Assembly (NCBI GenBank): GCA_036502295.1
Contig: DASXYU010000127.1
Span: 1-12,733 of the forward strand
Length of the DNA: 12,733 nucleotides
Source: DASXYU01 sp036502295
Lineage (GTDB): Bacteria; Actinomycetota; Actinomycetes; Mycobacteriales; Jatrophihabitantaceae
Direction: 5' to 3'
Part shown: in pieces, positions 6,343 to 12,733 of the stretch
How positions within the stretch are numbered: the stretch's first letter is position 1
How the letters are laid out: every line of letters begins with the position of its first letter
Program-made: the position numbers and the translations under genes
Notes under the pieces: model-generated
The model's database searches: none
Told to the model about the DNA's origin: nothing
The model's input: the letters and a program-made list of their open reading frames with translations, nothing else

Positions 6343-7695
6343 TCAGTCCTCGTGCGAAAGGTGGTTGAGCAAACGACGGGTGAACACGCGCACGCCACCT
6401 TGGCGCAGCAGCAGCCAGGCGCGAACCGTGAGGCGGACGAGCATCGGCTTCGGCATCACCATGCGCCGCGTCAGACGTGATCGGTCCGCGCCGGCGTCGG
6501 CTGCACGTAGCGGCTTCGCGCAGAATTCGACGAGCGGTGCGAGTGCGATGTTCCAGGTGAAGTCCGAGGCGATCGCTGTGACGTTGCGGCGGGCCGATGC
6601 CGCCTCGTCCTCGTCGTAGAGCATCGTTTCGAGGGCAGTGGCAAGGGCGTCGACGTCCTGCTCCGGTACGGCGAGGCCGAGGCGATCGTCGGTGACGAGG
6701 CGTCCGAAGGCGTCACCGACCGTGGTGACGATCGGCAGCCCCGCCCAGAGGTAGTCCAGGATCCGGGTGCGGAACGAGAACGTGGTTTCGAGGTGGTCGT
6801 AGTGCGTGCTGACGCCGAGGTCCGCGTCGAGCAGGTAGTTCTGCCGTTCGTCGTAGGCGACCCAGGTGTCGTTGAAGATCACGTGGCTGCCGGTGAGGCC
6901 CAGTTCGTCGGCGAGCTGTTTCGCCTGCCACGCGACGCGCATCTGCGGCACCTCGGGGTTCGGGTGCTTCATGCCGAGAAAGAAGAGACGCAGGTCGGGA
7001 TGTGCGGGGACGAGTTTCGCGATGGCGCGCAGCAGCGTCAGCGGGTCGAACCAGTTGTAGACGCCGCCGGCCCAGAGGACGACCTTCTCCTCCGACCCGA
7101 TGCCCGGCACGACCCCGCGAATTGCGGGCTTGGTCCGCACCGGGGGCTCGTTCTGCAGCCCGAAGGGGCAGATGCCGATGAGGGAGCGCAGCGTGGGGTC
7201 GGCCGCGTAGGTCTGCGGATTGAGGCGGCCGAGTGCGCCGAGGTGGCCGAGCCAGAGGTGGCGCTGCTCTTCGCTGGCGCAGAGGAAGAAGTCGCCGCGG
7301 AGCAGTTGCTCGTTGAGGATGCGGACCGTGAGGTCGAGCATCGCCTGCCGCTCGAGGGGATCGCGGTCTTCGAGTTGCTCGAGTTGTTCCAGGTGCAGCG
7401 GGTCGTAGAGGTCGACGACGACCATCCTGTCGTCGTTGAGCAACCACGGCGCACGGTAGGTGACGTATCCCTGCAGGAGGACGACCTCGGCGTCGCCGAC
7501 GGCGTCCTTCAGCGTGCCCCAGGTGGCGGCGCGGCAGTCGAAGCGGGGGTCGCTGAGGCTGCACTCGACCGTGGAGATGAGGCGGACGTCATGGCCGGCC
7601 GCGCTGAGCTCAGCTGAGATCTGAAAGGCGCGGATCGCCGGACCTGCCATTTGCGCACGCAGGACGTCCGGCGTGATGACCGCGACCCGGCTCAT
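6343..7695 (-). CDS. GT4-like (GT-B fold) glycosyltransferase
   Basis: The product is 450 residues. An N-terminal Rossmann half opens with RVAVITPD (3-10) and MAGPAIRAF (16-24) and includes VVDLYDPLHLEQLEQ (93-107). The C-terminal donor-binding half has LWAGGVYNWFDPLTLL (207-222), RLFFLGMKHPNP (236-247), ERQNYLLDADLGVSTH (283-298) and LDYLWAGLPIV (313-323). The EX7E motif of classic GT4 enzymes is not present in standard form: E303 and D314 are the nearest acidic pair. A basic, hydrophobic C-terminal helix (about 410-445) may touch the membrane. The protein is a close paralogue of the second half of the fusion glycosyltransferase at 665-3172. The ATG at 7695 comes two bases after the rmlD stop, so translation is probably coupled. 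It most likely adds a sugar to the lipid-linked glycan; donor and acceptor are not known. Confidence 0.92.
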   Translation of the reverse strand: MSRVAVITPDVLRAQMAGPAIRAFQISAELSAAGHDVRLISTVECSLSDPRFDCRAATWGTLKDAVGDAEVVLLQGYVTYRAPWLLNDDRMVVVDLYDPLHLEQLEQLEDRDPLERQAMLDLTVRILNEQLLRGDFFLCASEEQRHLWLGHLGALGRLNPQTYAADPTLRSLIGICPFGLQNEPPVRTKPAIRGVVPGIGSEEKVVLWAGGVYNWFDPLTLLRAIAKLVPAHPDLRLFFLGMKHPNPEVPQMRVAWQAKQLADELGLTGSHVIFNDTWVAYDERQNYLLDADLGVSTHYDHLETTFSFRTRILDYLWAGLPIVTTVGDAFGRLVTDDRLGLAVPEQDVDALATALETMLYDEDEAASARRNVTAIASDFTWNIALAPLVEFCAKPLRAADAGADRSRLTRRMVMPKPMLVRLTVRAWLLLRQGGVRVFTRRLLNHLSHED

Positions 7696-7697
7696 GC

Positions 7698-8573
7698 TCA
7701 GCCGCTGCTGAACGAGTCGCCGGAAACAGCGAAGGCCCGGTGGAGGGCATCGCGCCAGTCCGGCATCGGAGTGAGGCCGGCCGCACGCCACGCACTGTCC
7801 GAGAGCACCGAATAGGCCGGGCGCGGAGCGGGGCGTGGGAAGGCATCGGTGGTGGTAGGAAGTACGCGCACAGGGTCGGCGCCGAGCTCTTCGAAGATGG
7901 CCTGCGTGAAACCGAACCACGTGGTGTCGCCGCTGTTCGTGCAGTGATAGATCCCCGCCGCCCCGCTCGACTGGGCAAGTTCAACCAGGCCGCGAGCGAG
8001 GTCCGCCGACCAGGTGGGCGAACCGCGCTGATCGTCGACGACGCGCACCGTTTCGTTGCTCTTCTCGAGCCGCGCCATCGTCTTCACGAAGTTCGCGCCG
8101 GTAGCTCCATAGACCCAGGCCGTGCGAACGACGTAGCCGCTCTCGGGGAGGATCTCGCGCACCGCGAGCTCGCCGGCGAGCTTGGTACGGCCGTAGGCAG
8201 ACTTCGGCCCGGTGGGCGCATCGACCTCATACGGCACGCTCGCATCTCCGGTGAAGACGTAGTCGGTGGAGACATGGATGAGCTTGGCGCCGATCCGCCC
8301 CGCGGCGAGAGCGAGGTTGGCCGGACCCACCGCGTTGAGTTCGTAGGCCGCCTGCTCGTCGGTTTCGGCCTTGTCGACCGTGGTGTAGGCGGCGGCGTTG
8401 AGGATGACGTCGGGCTGGAACTCCTTCACCACGGCGTTCACCGCGGCGGCGTCGGTGATCGCCAGCGTCGTCGAGTTCGTCGCGAGCACCTCTGCTGCGT
8501 CAACGCCGGAGAGGACGGCCTGCAGGTCGGTGCCGAGCTGTCCGCGCGAGCCGGTGATGAGCCAGCGAGTCAC
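7698..8573 (-). CDS. rmlD: dTDP-4-dehydrorhamnose reductase
   Basis: The product is 291 residues, the normal length. It is an extended short-chain dehydrogenase that reduces dTDP-4-dehydro-L-rhamnose to dTDP-L-rhamnose with NAD(P)H, the last step of rhamnose activation. Visible features are the cofactor loop GSRGQLG (8-14), NAAAYTTVDKAE (59-70), the catalytic threonine in HVSTDYVF (100-107), the YGRTK catalytic Tyr127/Lys131 pair, DDQRGSPTW (180-188) and the RPAYSVL substrate-side motif (251-257). The start is GTG at 8573, placed directly before the first beta strand as in other RmlD proteins. It lies 28 bases after rmlB with only a weak ribosome site, so it is probably cotranscribed with rmlB. 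Confidence 0.96.
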   Translation of the reverse strand: MTRWLITGSRGQLGTDLQAVLSGVDAAEVLATNSTTLAITDAAAVNAVVKEFQPDVILNAAAYTTVDKAETDEQAAYELNAVGPANLALAAGRIGAKLIHVSTDYVFTGDASVPYEVDAPTGPKSAYGRTKLAGELAVREILPESGYVVRTAWVYGATGANFVKTMARLEKSNETVRVVDDQRGSPTWSADLARGLVELAQSSGAAGIYHCTNSGDTTWFGFTQAIFEELGADPVRVLPTTTDAFPRPAPRPAYSVLSDSAWRAAGLTPMPDWRDALHRAFAVSGDSFSSG

Positions 8574-8601
8574 TGGCCCGGTCCAATTGATAGGCGGTCC
8601 A

Positions 8602-9594
8602 TCACTGGCCCGCTTCCGCGTACTTGGCTTCGACTGCGTCCTTCTGCGCCTGCCACCACTCGCTGTTCTCCGTGTACCACTGCACCGTCTGCTCGAGACC
8701 GGCGCGCAAGTCGGTATAGGTCGGATTCCAGCCCAGCTCCGTCCTCAGCTTGGTGGCGTCGATGGCGTAGCGCAGGTCGTGGCCGGCCCTGTCGGTGACG
8801 CGGTTGAACCAGTCGGCGGGCTTGCCCATCAACTCGAGGATCGTCTTCAGCACGTAGAGGTTGTTCTGCTCGCCGTCCGCGCCGATGAGGTAGGTCTCCC
8901 CCGGCATGCCCCAGTCGATGATCGTCCAGACCGCGCTGTTGTGGTCATCCACGTGGATCCAGTCGCGGACGTTCTCGCCACCGCCGTAGAGCTTCGGCTT
9001 GATCCCCGAGAGGACGTTGGTGATCTGGCGCGGGATGAACTTCTCGATGTGCTGATACGGCCCGTAGTTGTTCGAGCAGTTCGAGATCGTCGCGTGGATC
9101 TTGAAGGAACGCACCCACGCCCGCACCAGCAGATCGCTGCCGGCCTTGGTCGAGGAGTAGGGCGAGGACGGGTTGTAGGGCGTGGCCGGCGTGAACTTCG
9201 CCGGGTCGTCGAGCTCGAGGTCGCCGTAGACCTCATCGGTGGAGATGTGGTGCAGGCGTTTGCCGAGTTTGCGCACCGCCTCGAGGATCGTGAACGTCCC
9301 GACGAGGTTGGTGTGGACGAAGGGCGAGGGGTCGCGCAGCGAGTTGTCGTTGTGCGACTCGGCGGCGAAGTGCACCACGATGTCGCTCTCCGCGACGAGC
9401 GGCTCGACGACGGAGGCGTCAGCGATGTCGCCCTTCACCAGGCGCACCCGCGGATCATCCGGCACGCTGCTCTCATTCGCCGCATAGGTGAGGGCGTCGA
9501 GCACCGTGATCTGTACGTCCGGGCGGGTTTGCAGGGTGAGGCGGACGAAGTTGACACCGATGAATCCAGCGCCGCCGGTCACGAGAACTCGCAT
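8602..9594 (-). CDS. rmlB: dTDP-glucose 4,6-dehydratase
   Basis: The product is 330 residues, typical for the family. It converts dTDP-D-glucose to dTDP-4-dehydro-6-deoxy-D-glucose using bound NAD, the second step of the rhamnose pathway. The NAD-binding loop is GGAGFIG (7-13). The active site has STDEVYGD (118-125) with the Thr-Asp-Glu triad at 119-121, and Tyr146/Lys150 in YSSTK. Further family motifs are AAESHNDNS (77-85), SNNYGPYQ (174-181) and VRDWIHVDDH (209-218). The ATG at 9594 begins the first beta strand. It is the first gene of the minus-strand run and diverges from the LCP genes across 74 bp. Confidence 0.97.
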   Translation of the reverse strand: MRVLVTGGAGFIGVNFVRLTLQTRPDVQITVLDALTYAANESSVPDDPRVRLVKGDIADASVVEPLVAESDIVVHFAAESHNDNSLRDPSPFVHTNLVGTFTILEAVRKLGKRLHHISTDEVYGDLELDDPAKFTPATPYNPSSPYSSTKAGSDLLVRAWVRSFKIHATISNCSNNYGPYQHIEKFIPRQITNVLSGIKPKLYGGGENVRDWIHVDDHNSAVWTIIDWGMPGETYLIGADGEQNNLYVLKTILELMGKPADWFNRVTDRAGHDLRYAIDATKLRTELGWNPTYTDLRAGLEQTVQWYTENSEWWQAQKDAVEAKYAEAGQ

Positions 9595-9600
9595 TCCCCA

Positions 9601-9628
9601 ACTATTCCACAGGCACCTCGACCGTCAG
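9601..9628 (-). promoter_or_regulatory. Candidate rmlB promoter in the divergent intergenic region
   Basis: On the minus strand CTGACG (9623-9628) resembles a -35 box in four of six positions. It is followed after 16 bases by AATAGT (9601-9606), a -10-like box that misses only the first T of TAnnnT. The box ends six bases before the rmlB ATG, which would make the transcript leaderless or nearly so. This is the only promoter for rmlB that can be proposed in the 74-bp gap. Confidence 0.35.
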
Positions 9629-9656
9629 CCTCACCGATCTCTCGCGCCTGCCGCGT

Positions 9657-9662
9657 TAGCGT
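9657..9662 (+). promoter_or_regulatory. Candidate -10 box for leaderless transcription of the first LCP gene
   Basis: TAGCGT ends six bases before the GTG at 9669, which places the transcription start at the start codon. No Shine-Dalgarno is present in the six bases between. No good -35 is visible at 16-18 bases. The spacing matches that at the second LCP gene. Confidence 0.35.
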
Positions 9663-9668
9663 GGGTTC

Positions 9669-11234
9669 GTGGCCCAGACGTACAGCCCACCCCGTGGGCC
9701 CGCACCGTCGGTGCGTCCCCCGCGCGGCCCCCGCCGCCGCGGCTTGCGGCGGCTCGTCCCGCACTCGCCGCGTGCCTGGGTGCGCGCCGTCGTCGCGCTG
9801 GTCTCCTTCGCCGTCCTCATCGCCAGTGGACTCACCTGGGTCTCCTACAAGCACCTGACGAGCAGCATCGGGCGCGGCGTCGCGGTACCGAAGCTGGCCG
9901 CCGGGATGACCGATCCGGACGGCAACGCCCAGGACGTGCTCCTCGTCGGCGACGACAGCCGCGCCGGTGCCACGAAGAAGGAACTCGCCGACCTGCTCAG
10001 CACGGGCAACGACGGCGGCAGCATGAGCACCGACACGATGATCCTGCTCCACCTTCCGGCGAACGGCGGCTCGCCGACCATGGTCTCCTTCCCGCGTGAC
10101 TCCTGGGTCTCGATCCCGGGTCACGGCAAGGGCAAGCTCAACGCCGCCTTCGCCGACGGCTACGTCGAAGCGAAGGACGCGGGCAAGGGCGAGGCGGCGG
10201 CGCAGGGGGCCGGCATCGTCCTCACCATCAAGACGCTGGAGCAACTCACCGGCCTCTACATCGACCACTACGTCACGGTGAACCTGCTCGGCTTCTACCG
10301 GATCAGCAACGCCATCGGCGGCGTCACGGTCTGCCTCAACTCGGCGCAGAACGCGAAGACCGATTCCGACGCCTTCGGCTCCGGTTACTCCGGCATCCAT
10401 CTGCCGAAGGGCGTCTCGGTGATCGAGGGCAAGCAGGCCCTCGCCTTCGTTCGGCAGCGGCACGGGCTGCCCAACGGCGACCTCGACCGGGTCAAGCGGC
10501 AGCAGTACTTCCTCGAGTCGGCGATGGAGAAGATCACCTCGGGCGGCGTCCTGCTCAACCCGTTCAAACTGCACAGCCTGGTGAACGCCGTCGGCTCGTC
10601 GGTCACCGCGGATCCGGCGCTGAACCCCGTCTCGCTCGCGAAGCAGTTCCAGGACCTCTCCTCGGGGGCGATGCGCTCGCAGACCATCCCGAACAACGGT
10701 CCGCAGACCATCTATCCGGACGGCGTGGAGACCTCCGTGGTGCAGGTCAATACCGCGGCGATCCCCGACTTCGTGCAGCACCTCATCGGCAACCAGGACG
10801 CGGCGCTGAGCAATGCCAAGGCCGCTGACCCCTCGACGGTGACCGTCGACGTCCTCAACGGGACGGAGATCACGAAGTGGGCGGCCACGAACGCACAGCA
10901 ACTCGAGAAGGACGGCTTCCGCATCGACGTCATCGACTCGGCCCCGAACGCGGCAGCGACGACGCAGATCCTCTACCCCGCCGGCAGCGAGGCGGCCGCA
11001 AAGGCGGTGGCGGCGCGGGTGAAGGGCGCGGATCTCATCCTGAGCAGCGACGTGAAGCACCCGGAGTTGATCCTCGGCACCGACGGCAAGAAGGTGGACG
11101 GAGCGGTCACACCCAGCACAGGCGCACTGGGGGACGAATCGTCCGAATCGTCACCCGCGTTGCAGCTCGCGGCCTTCACTACGCCGTTGACGACCGACAA
11201 GCCTCCTGTCCCGAAGCTGGGCTGCATCAACTAG
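9669..11234 (+). CDS. LCP (LytR-CpsA-Psr) family cell-wall glycopolymer ligase with LytR_C domain
   Basis: The product is 521 residues. A proline- and arginine-rich cytoplasmic tail (1-38) precedes one membrane helix (about 39-57), so the rest faces outward. The LCP domain (about 88-285) shows DVLLVGDDSR (89-98), TDTMILLHL (121-129), SFPRDSWVSIPG (140-151), KLNAAFADGY (156-165), LYIDHYVTV (196-204), ALAFVRQR (257-264) and DRVKRQQ (273-279), including the arginines that bind the lipid pyrophosphate. A LytR_C domain (about 391-475) follows, then a Ser/Thr-rich tail ending in Cys-Ile-Asn. LCP enzymes move glycopolymer from its lipid carrier to peptidoglycan. The usual Asp before IGG is Asn here (N214). 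The GTG start puts charged residues before the helix as expected. Its position next to a glycan export cluster fits ligation of that polymer. Confidence 0.93.
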   Translation: MAQTYSPPRGPAPSVRPPRGPRRRGLRRLVPHSPRAWVRAVVALVSFAVLIASGLTWVSYKHLTSSIGRGVAVPKLAAGMTDPDGNAQDVLLVGDDSRAGATKKELADLLSTGNDGGSMSTDTMILLHLPANGGSPTMVSFPRDSWVSIPGHGKGKLNAAFADGYVEAKDAGKGEAAAQGAGIVLTIKTLEQLTGLYIDHYVTVNLLGFYRISNAIGGVTVCLNSAQNAKTDSDAFGSGYSGIHLPKGVSVIEGKQALAFVRQRHGLPNGDLDRVKRQQYFLESAMEKITSGGVLLNPFKLHSLVNAVGSSVTADPALNPVSLAKQFQDLSSGAMRSQTIPNNGPQTIYPDGVETSVVQVNTAAIPDFVQHLIGNQDAALSNAKAADPSTVTVDVLNGTEITKWAATNAQQLEKDGFRIDVIDSAPNAAATTQILYPAGSEAAAKAVAARVKGADLILSSDVKHPELILGTDGKKVDGAVTPSTGALGDESSESSPALQLAAFTTPLTTDKPPVPKLGCIN

Positions 11235-11251
11235 CTCCTGGATTCAGCCGG

Positions 11252-11257
11252 TAACCT
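11252..11257 (+). promoter_or_regulatory. Candidate -10 box for leaderless transcription of the second LCP gene
   Basis: TAACCT lies in the 29-bp gap after the first LCP gene and ends six bases before the GTG at 11264. There is no Shine-Dalgarno before that GTG. The gene may therefore have its own start of transcription as well as read-through from the first LCP gene. No good -35 is seen. Confidence 0.35.
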
Positions 11258-11263
11258 CGCTCG

Positions 11264-12733
11264 GTGGCCGACGAACTACCCCCACTGCCTGCGCACCTCG
11301 ATCCCCGACGGACGACGCGCACATCGCGGCACGGCGGAGGCGGCCACGACAGACACTTCCGCTTCAAGCAGATCTCGCTCTACTCCACGGCGACGATCGC
11401 CACGCTGCTCTCCATCGTGATCGTCGTCGGCACCGGCATCTACTGGTGGAACTACCGCGAGTTCAACCAGGGCATCAACAAGATCTCCATCAGCTCCAGC
11501 GACAACGTCGGGCCGAACACTCCTAAAGACATCGACGGCAAGGACCAGAACATCCTCATCGTCGGCAACGATGACCGCTCCACGGCGACCGACGCGGAGT
11601 TGCGCGCGCTGAAGACGGGCCGCGACGGCGGCAGCCTGCTCACCGACTCGATGATGCTCATCCACGTCCCCGCTGACGGTAGGAAGGCGACGCTCATCTC
11701 CTTCCCGCGCGACTCCTACGTGGCGATCCCCGGCTACGGCATGAACAAGCTCAACTCCGCCTACGCCGATGCGTACAACGCCGCGAACGGCACGCATGAG
11801 CAGAAGGTCGCCGCCGGAGCCAACCTCCTCGTGAGGACGATCGAGAACCTCACCGCACTGCACGTGGACCACTACGTGCAGGTTGACCTCATCGGCTTCG
11901 TGCGGATCAGCGACGCCATCGGCGGCATCAAGGTGAACATGTGCGAGGCCGTCAACGACCCCGCCACCACCACCGGTGGCTCCGGCTTCAAGGCAGCCAA
12001 GGGCCCCACCACCATTTCAGGACCGCGAGCCCTCGCCTTCGTCCGGCAGCGCTACAACTACCCGCTCGACAGCGGTGAGGACGGCGACTTCGGCCGGATC
12101 AAGCGGCAGCAGTACTTCCTCACCGCCGCCTTCCGCCAGGTCTTCAGCGGCAACGTCTTCAGCAAGATCCAGAAGCTCTTCGGAGCGGTGAAGCAGTCGA
12201 TCACCGTCGACGGCAATCTCGACCCGCTCGACCTCGGCCGCCAGATGCAGAACCTCACCGCCAACAACATCTCGGCGCAAGAGTCCATCCCCTGGGACGG
12301 GTTCAACAACGACTCTCCCGTCGGAAGCGTCGTCGTCGTTCACCCGGCCCAAGTGCAGACCTTCGTCTTCAAGCTCATCGGTGCGACGGACCCGAAGCTC
12401 AAGACCGCCACACTGGTCGACCCGAGCACGGTCACCGTCTCCGTCCTCAACGCCGGAAGCGGCGAGAACAGCACGGCGCAGACCAACGCGACCGTCCTAC
12501 AGAAGCAGGGCTTCTCGCTCGGCACTGTCGGCGACTCACCCGATCCCGTCACCGCGACGACGATCCAGTACGCGGAAGGAATGCAGGACGAGGCGAAGAC
12601 GCTGGCGCAGTACGTCCCGGGTGCGCTGCTGATGAAGACCAACGTCAAGGCACTCACCCTGCTCCTCGGCCCCGACGGGCTGAAGGCAAAACCACTGCCG
12701 AAGCCGGCCCAGACGTCCACCGGCACCCCGTCG
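11264..12733 (+). CDS. LCP (LytR-CpsA-Psr) family cell-wall glycopolymer ligase with LytR_C domain (3' partial)
   Basis: The frame is open for 490 codons from GTG at 11264 to the window edge, with no stop yet. A hydrophilic tail with a His/Gly-rich patch (1-35) precedes one membrane helix (about 41-61). The LCP domain (about 95-295) has NILIVGNDDR (96-105), TDSMMLIHV (127-135), SFPRDSYVAIPG (146-157), KLNSAYADAY (162-171), LHVDHYVQVDLIGF (199-212), SDAIGG (216-221), ALAFVRQR (256-263) and GRIKRQQYFL (277-286). A LytR_C domain (about 388-470) leads to a Pro/Thr-rich end. Unlike its neighbour it keeps the Asp before IGG (D217). It is clearly a paralogue of the first LCP gene, 29 bp upstream on the same strand, and probably shares or complements its role. 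GTG is chosen because no in-frame ATG lies upstream of the membrane helix and the first LCP stop is only 29 bp away. Confidence 0.92.
   Translation, partial: MADELPPLPAHLDPRRTTRTSRHGGGGHDRHFRFKQISLYSTATIATLLSIVIVVGTGIYWWNYREFNQGINKISISSSDNVGPNTPKDIDGKDQNILIVGNDDRSTATDAELRALKTGRDGGSLLTDSMMLIHVPADGRKATLISFPRDSYVAIPGYGMNKLNSAYADAYNAANGTHEQKVAAGANLLVRTIENLTALHVDHYVQVDLIGFVRISDAIGGIKVNMCEAVNDPATTTGGSGFKAAKGPTTISGPRALAFVRQRYNYPLDSGEDGDFGRIKRQQYFLTAAFRQVFSGNVFSKIQKLFGAVKQSITVDGNLDPLDLGRQMQNLTANNISAQESIPWDGFNNDSPVGSVVVVHPAQVQTFVFKLIGATDPKLKTATLVDPSTVTVSVLNAGSGENSTAQTNATVLQKQGFSLGTVGDSPDPVTATTIQYAEGMQDEAKTLAQYVPGALLMKTNVKALTLLLGPDGLKAKPLPKPAQTSTGTPS

Noticed and set aside
9579..11060. Minus-strand open frame of 493 codons opposite the first LCP gene
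   Set aside because: The plus strand carries a clear LCP protein with all motifs. The minus reading is a low-complexity Arg/Asp/Val-rich shadow.
1..12733. CRISPR arrays, tRNA or rRNA genes, insertion sequences, phage or toxin-antitoxin genes
   Set aside because: No direct-repeat arrays, transposase motifs, terminal inverted repeats or RNA-gene signatures were seen. Nearly all bases belong to the glycan and LCP genes.

Overview
The window is GC-rich DNA (coding third positions are mostly G or C, and several genes start with GTG). It looks like an actinomycete chromosome. Pointers to this are the mosaic of surface-glycan genes, LCP proteins with a LytR_C tail, and start codons without Shine-Dalgarno sequences placed directly behind TAnnnT boxes. 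The family or genus cannot be fixed from the sequence alone.

Layout. Positions 106-9594 hold eight minus-strand genes. In transcription order they are rmlB, rmlD, a GT4-type glycosyltransferase, a coiled-coil methyltransferase, wzm, wzt, a two-domain GT2-GT4 glycosyltransferase, and a short GT2 glycosyltransferase. Two junctions split this run into possible transcription units: 58 bp before the methyltransferase and 114 bp before wzm. The 114-bp gap holds the best promoter in the window and a perfect 15-bp palindrome. From wzm to the left end the genes overlap or nearly touch. At 9595-9668 a 74-bp divergent intergenic region separates rmlB from two tandem plus-strand LCP genes; the second runs off the right edge. 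At the far left, 26 codons of a possible convergent plus-strand gene end at 82. No gap over 300 bases lacks a gene.

How the genes work together (partly inference). RmlB and RmlD make dTDP-L-rhamnose. The glycosyltransferases would build a rhamnose-containing glycan on a lipid carrier in the cytoplasm. Wzm and Wzt would export it, with the Wzt C-terminal domain reading the chain. The methyltransferase could cap the chain end. The LCP proteins would then attach the finished polymer to peptidoglycan outside the cell. Enzymes needed but absent here are RmlA, RmlC and the initiating phosphoglycosyl transferase.

Points of most interest are: (1) a methyltransferase with a C-terminal coiled coil beside a Wzt that has a carbohydrate-binding domain, a layout reminiscent of the WbdD cap-and-ruler system; (2) a GT2-GT4 fusion whose second half is a close paralogue of the stand-alone GT4 gene in the same cluster; (3) a GT2 gene whose C-terminal part is missing; (4) the palindrome at the wzm promoter; (5) a repeated leaderless-promoter geometry.
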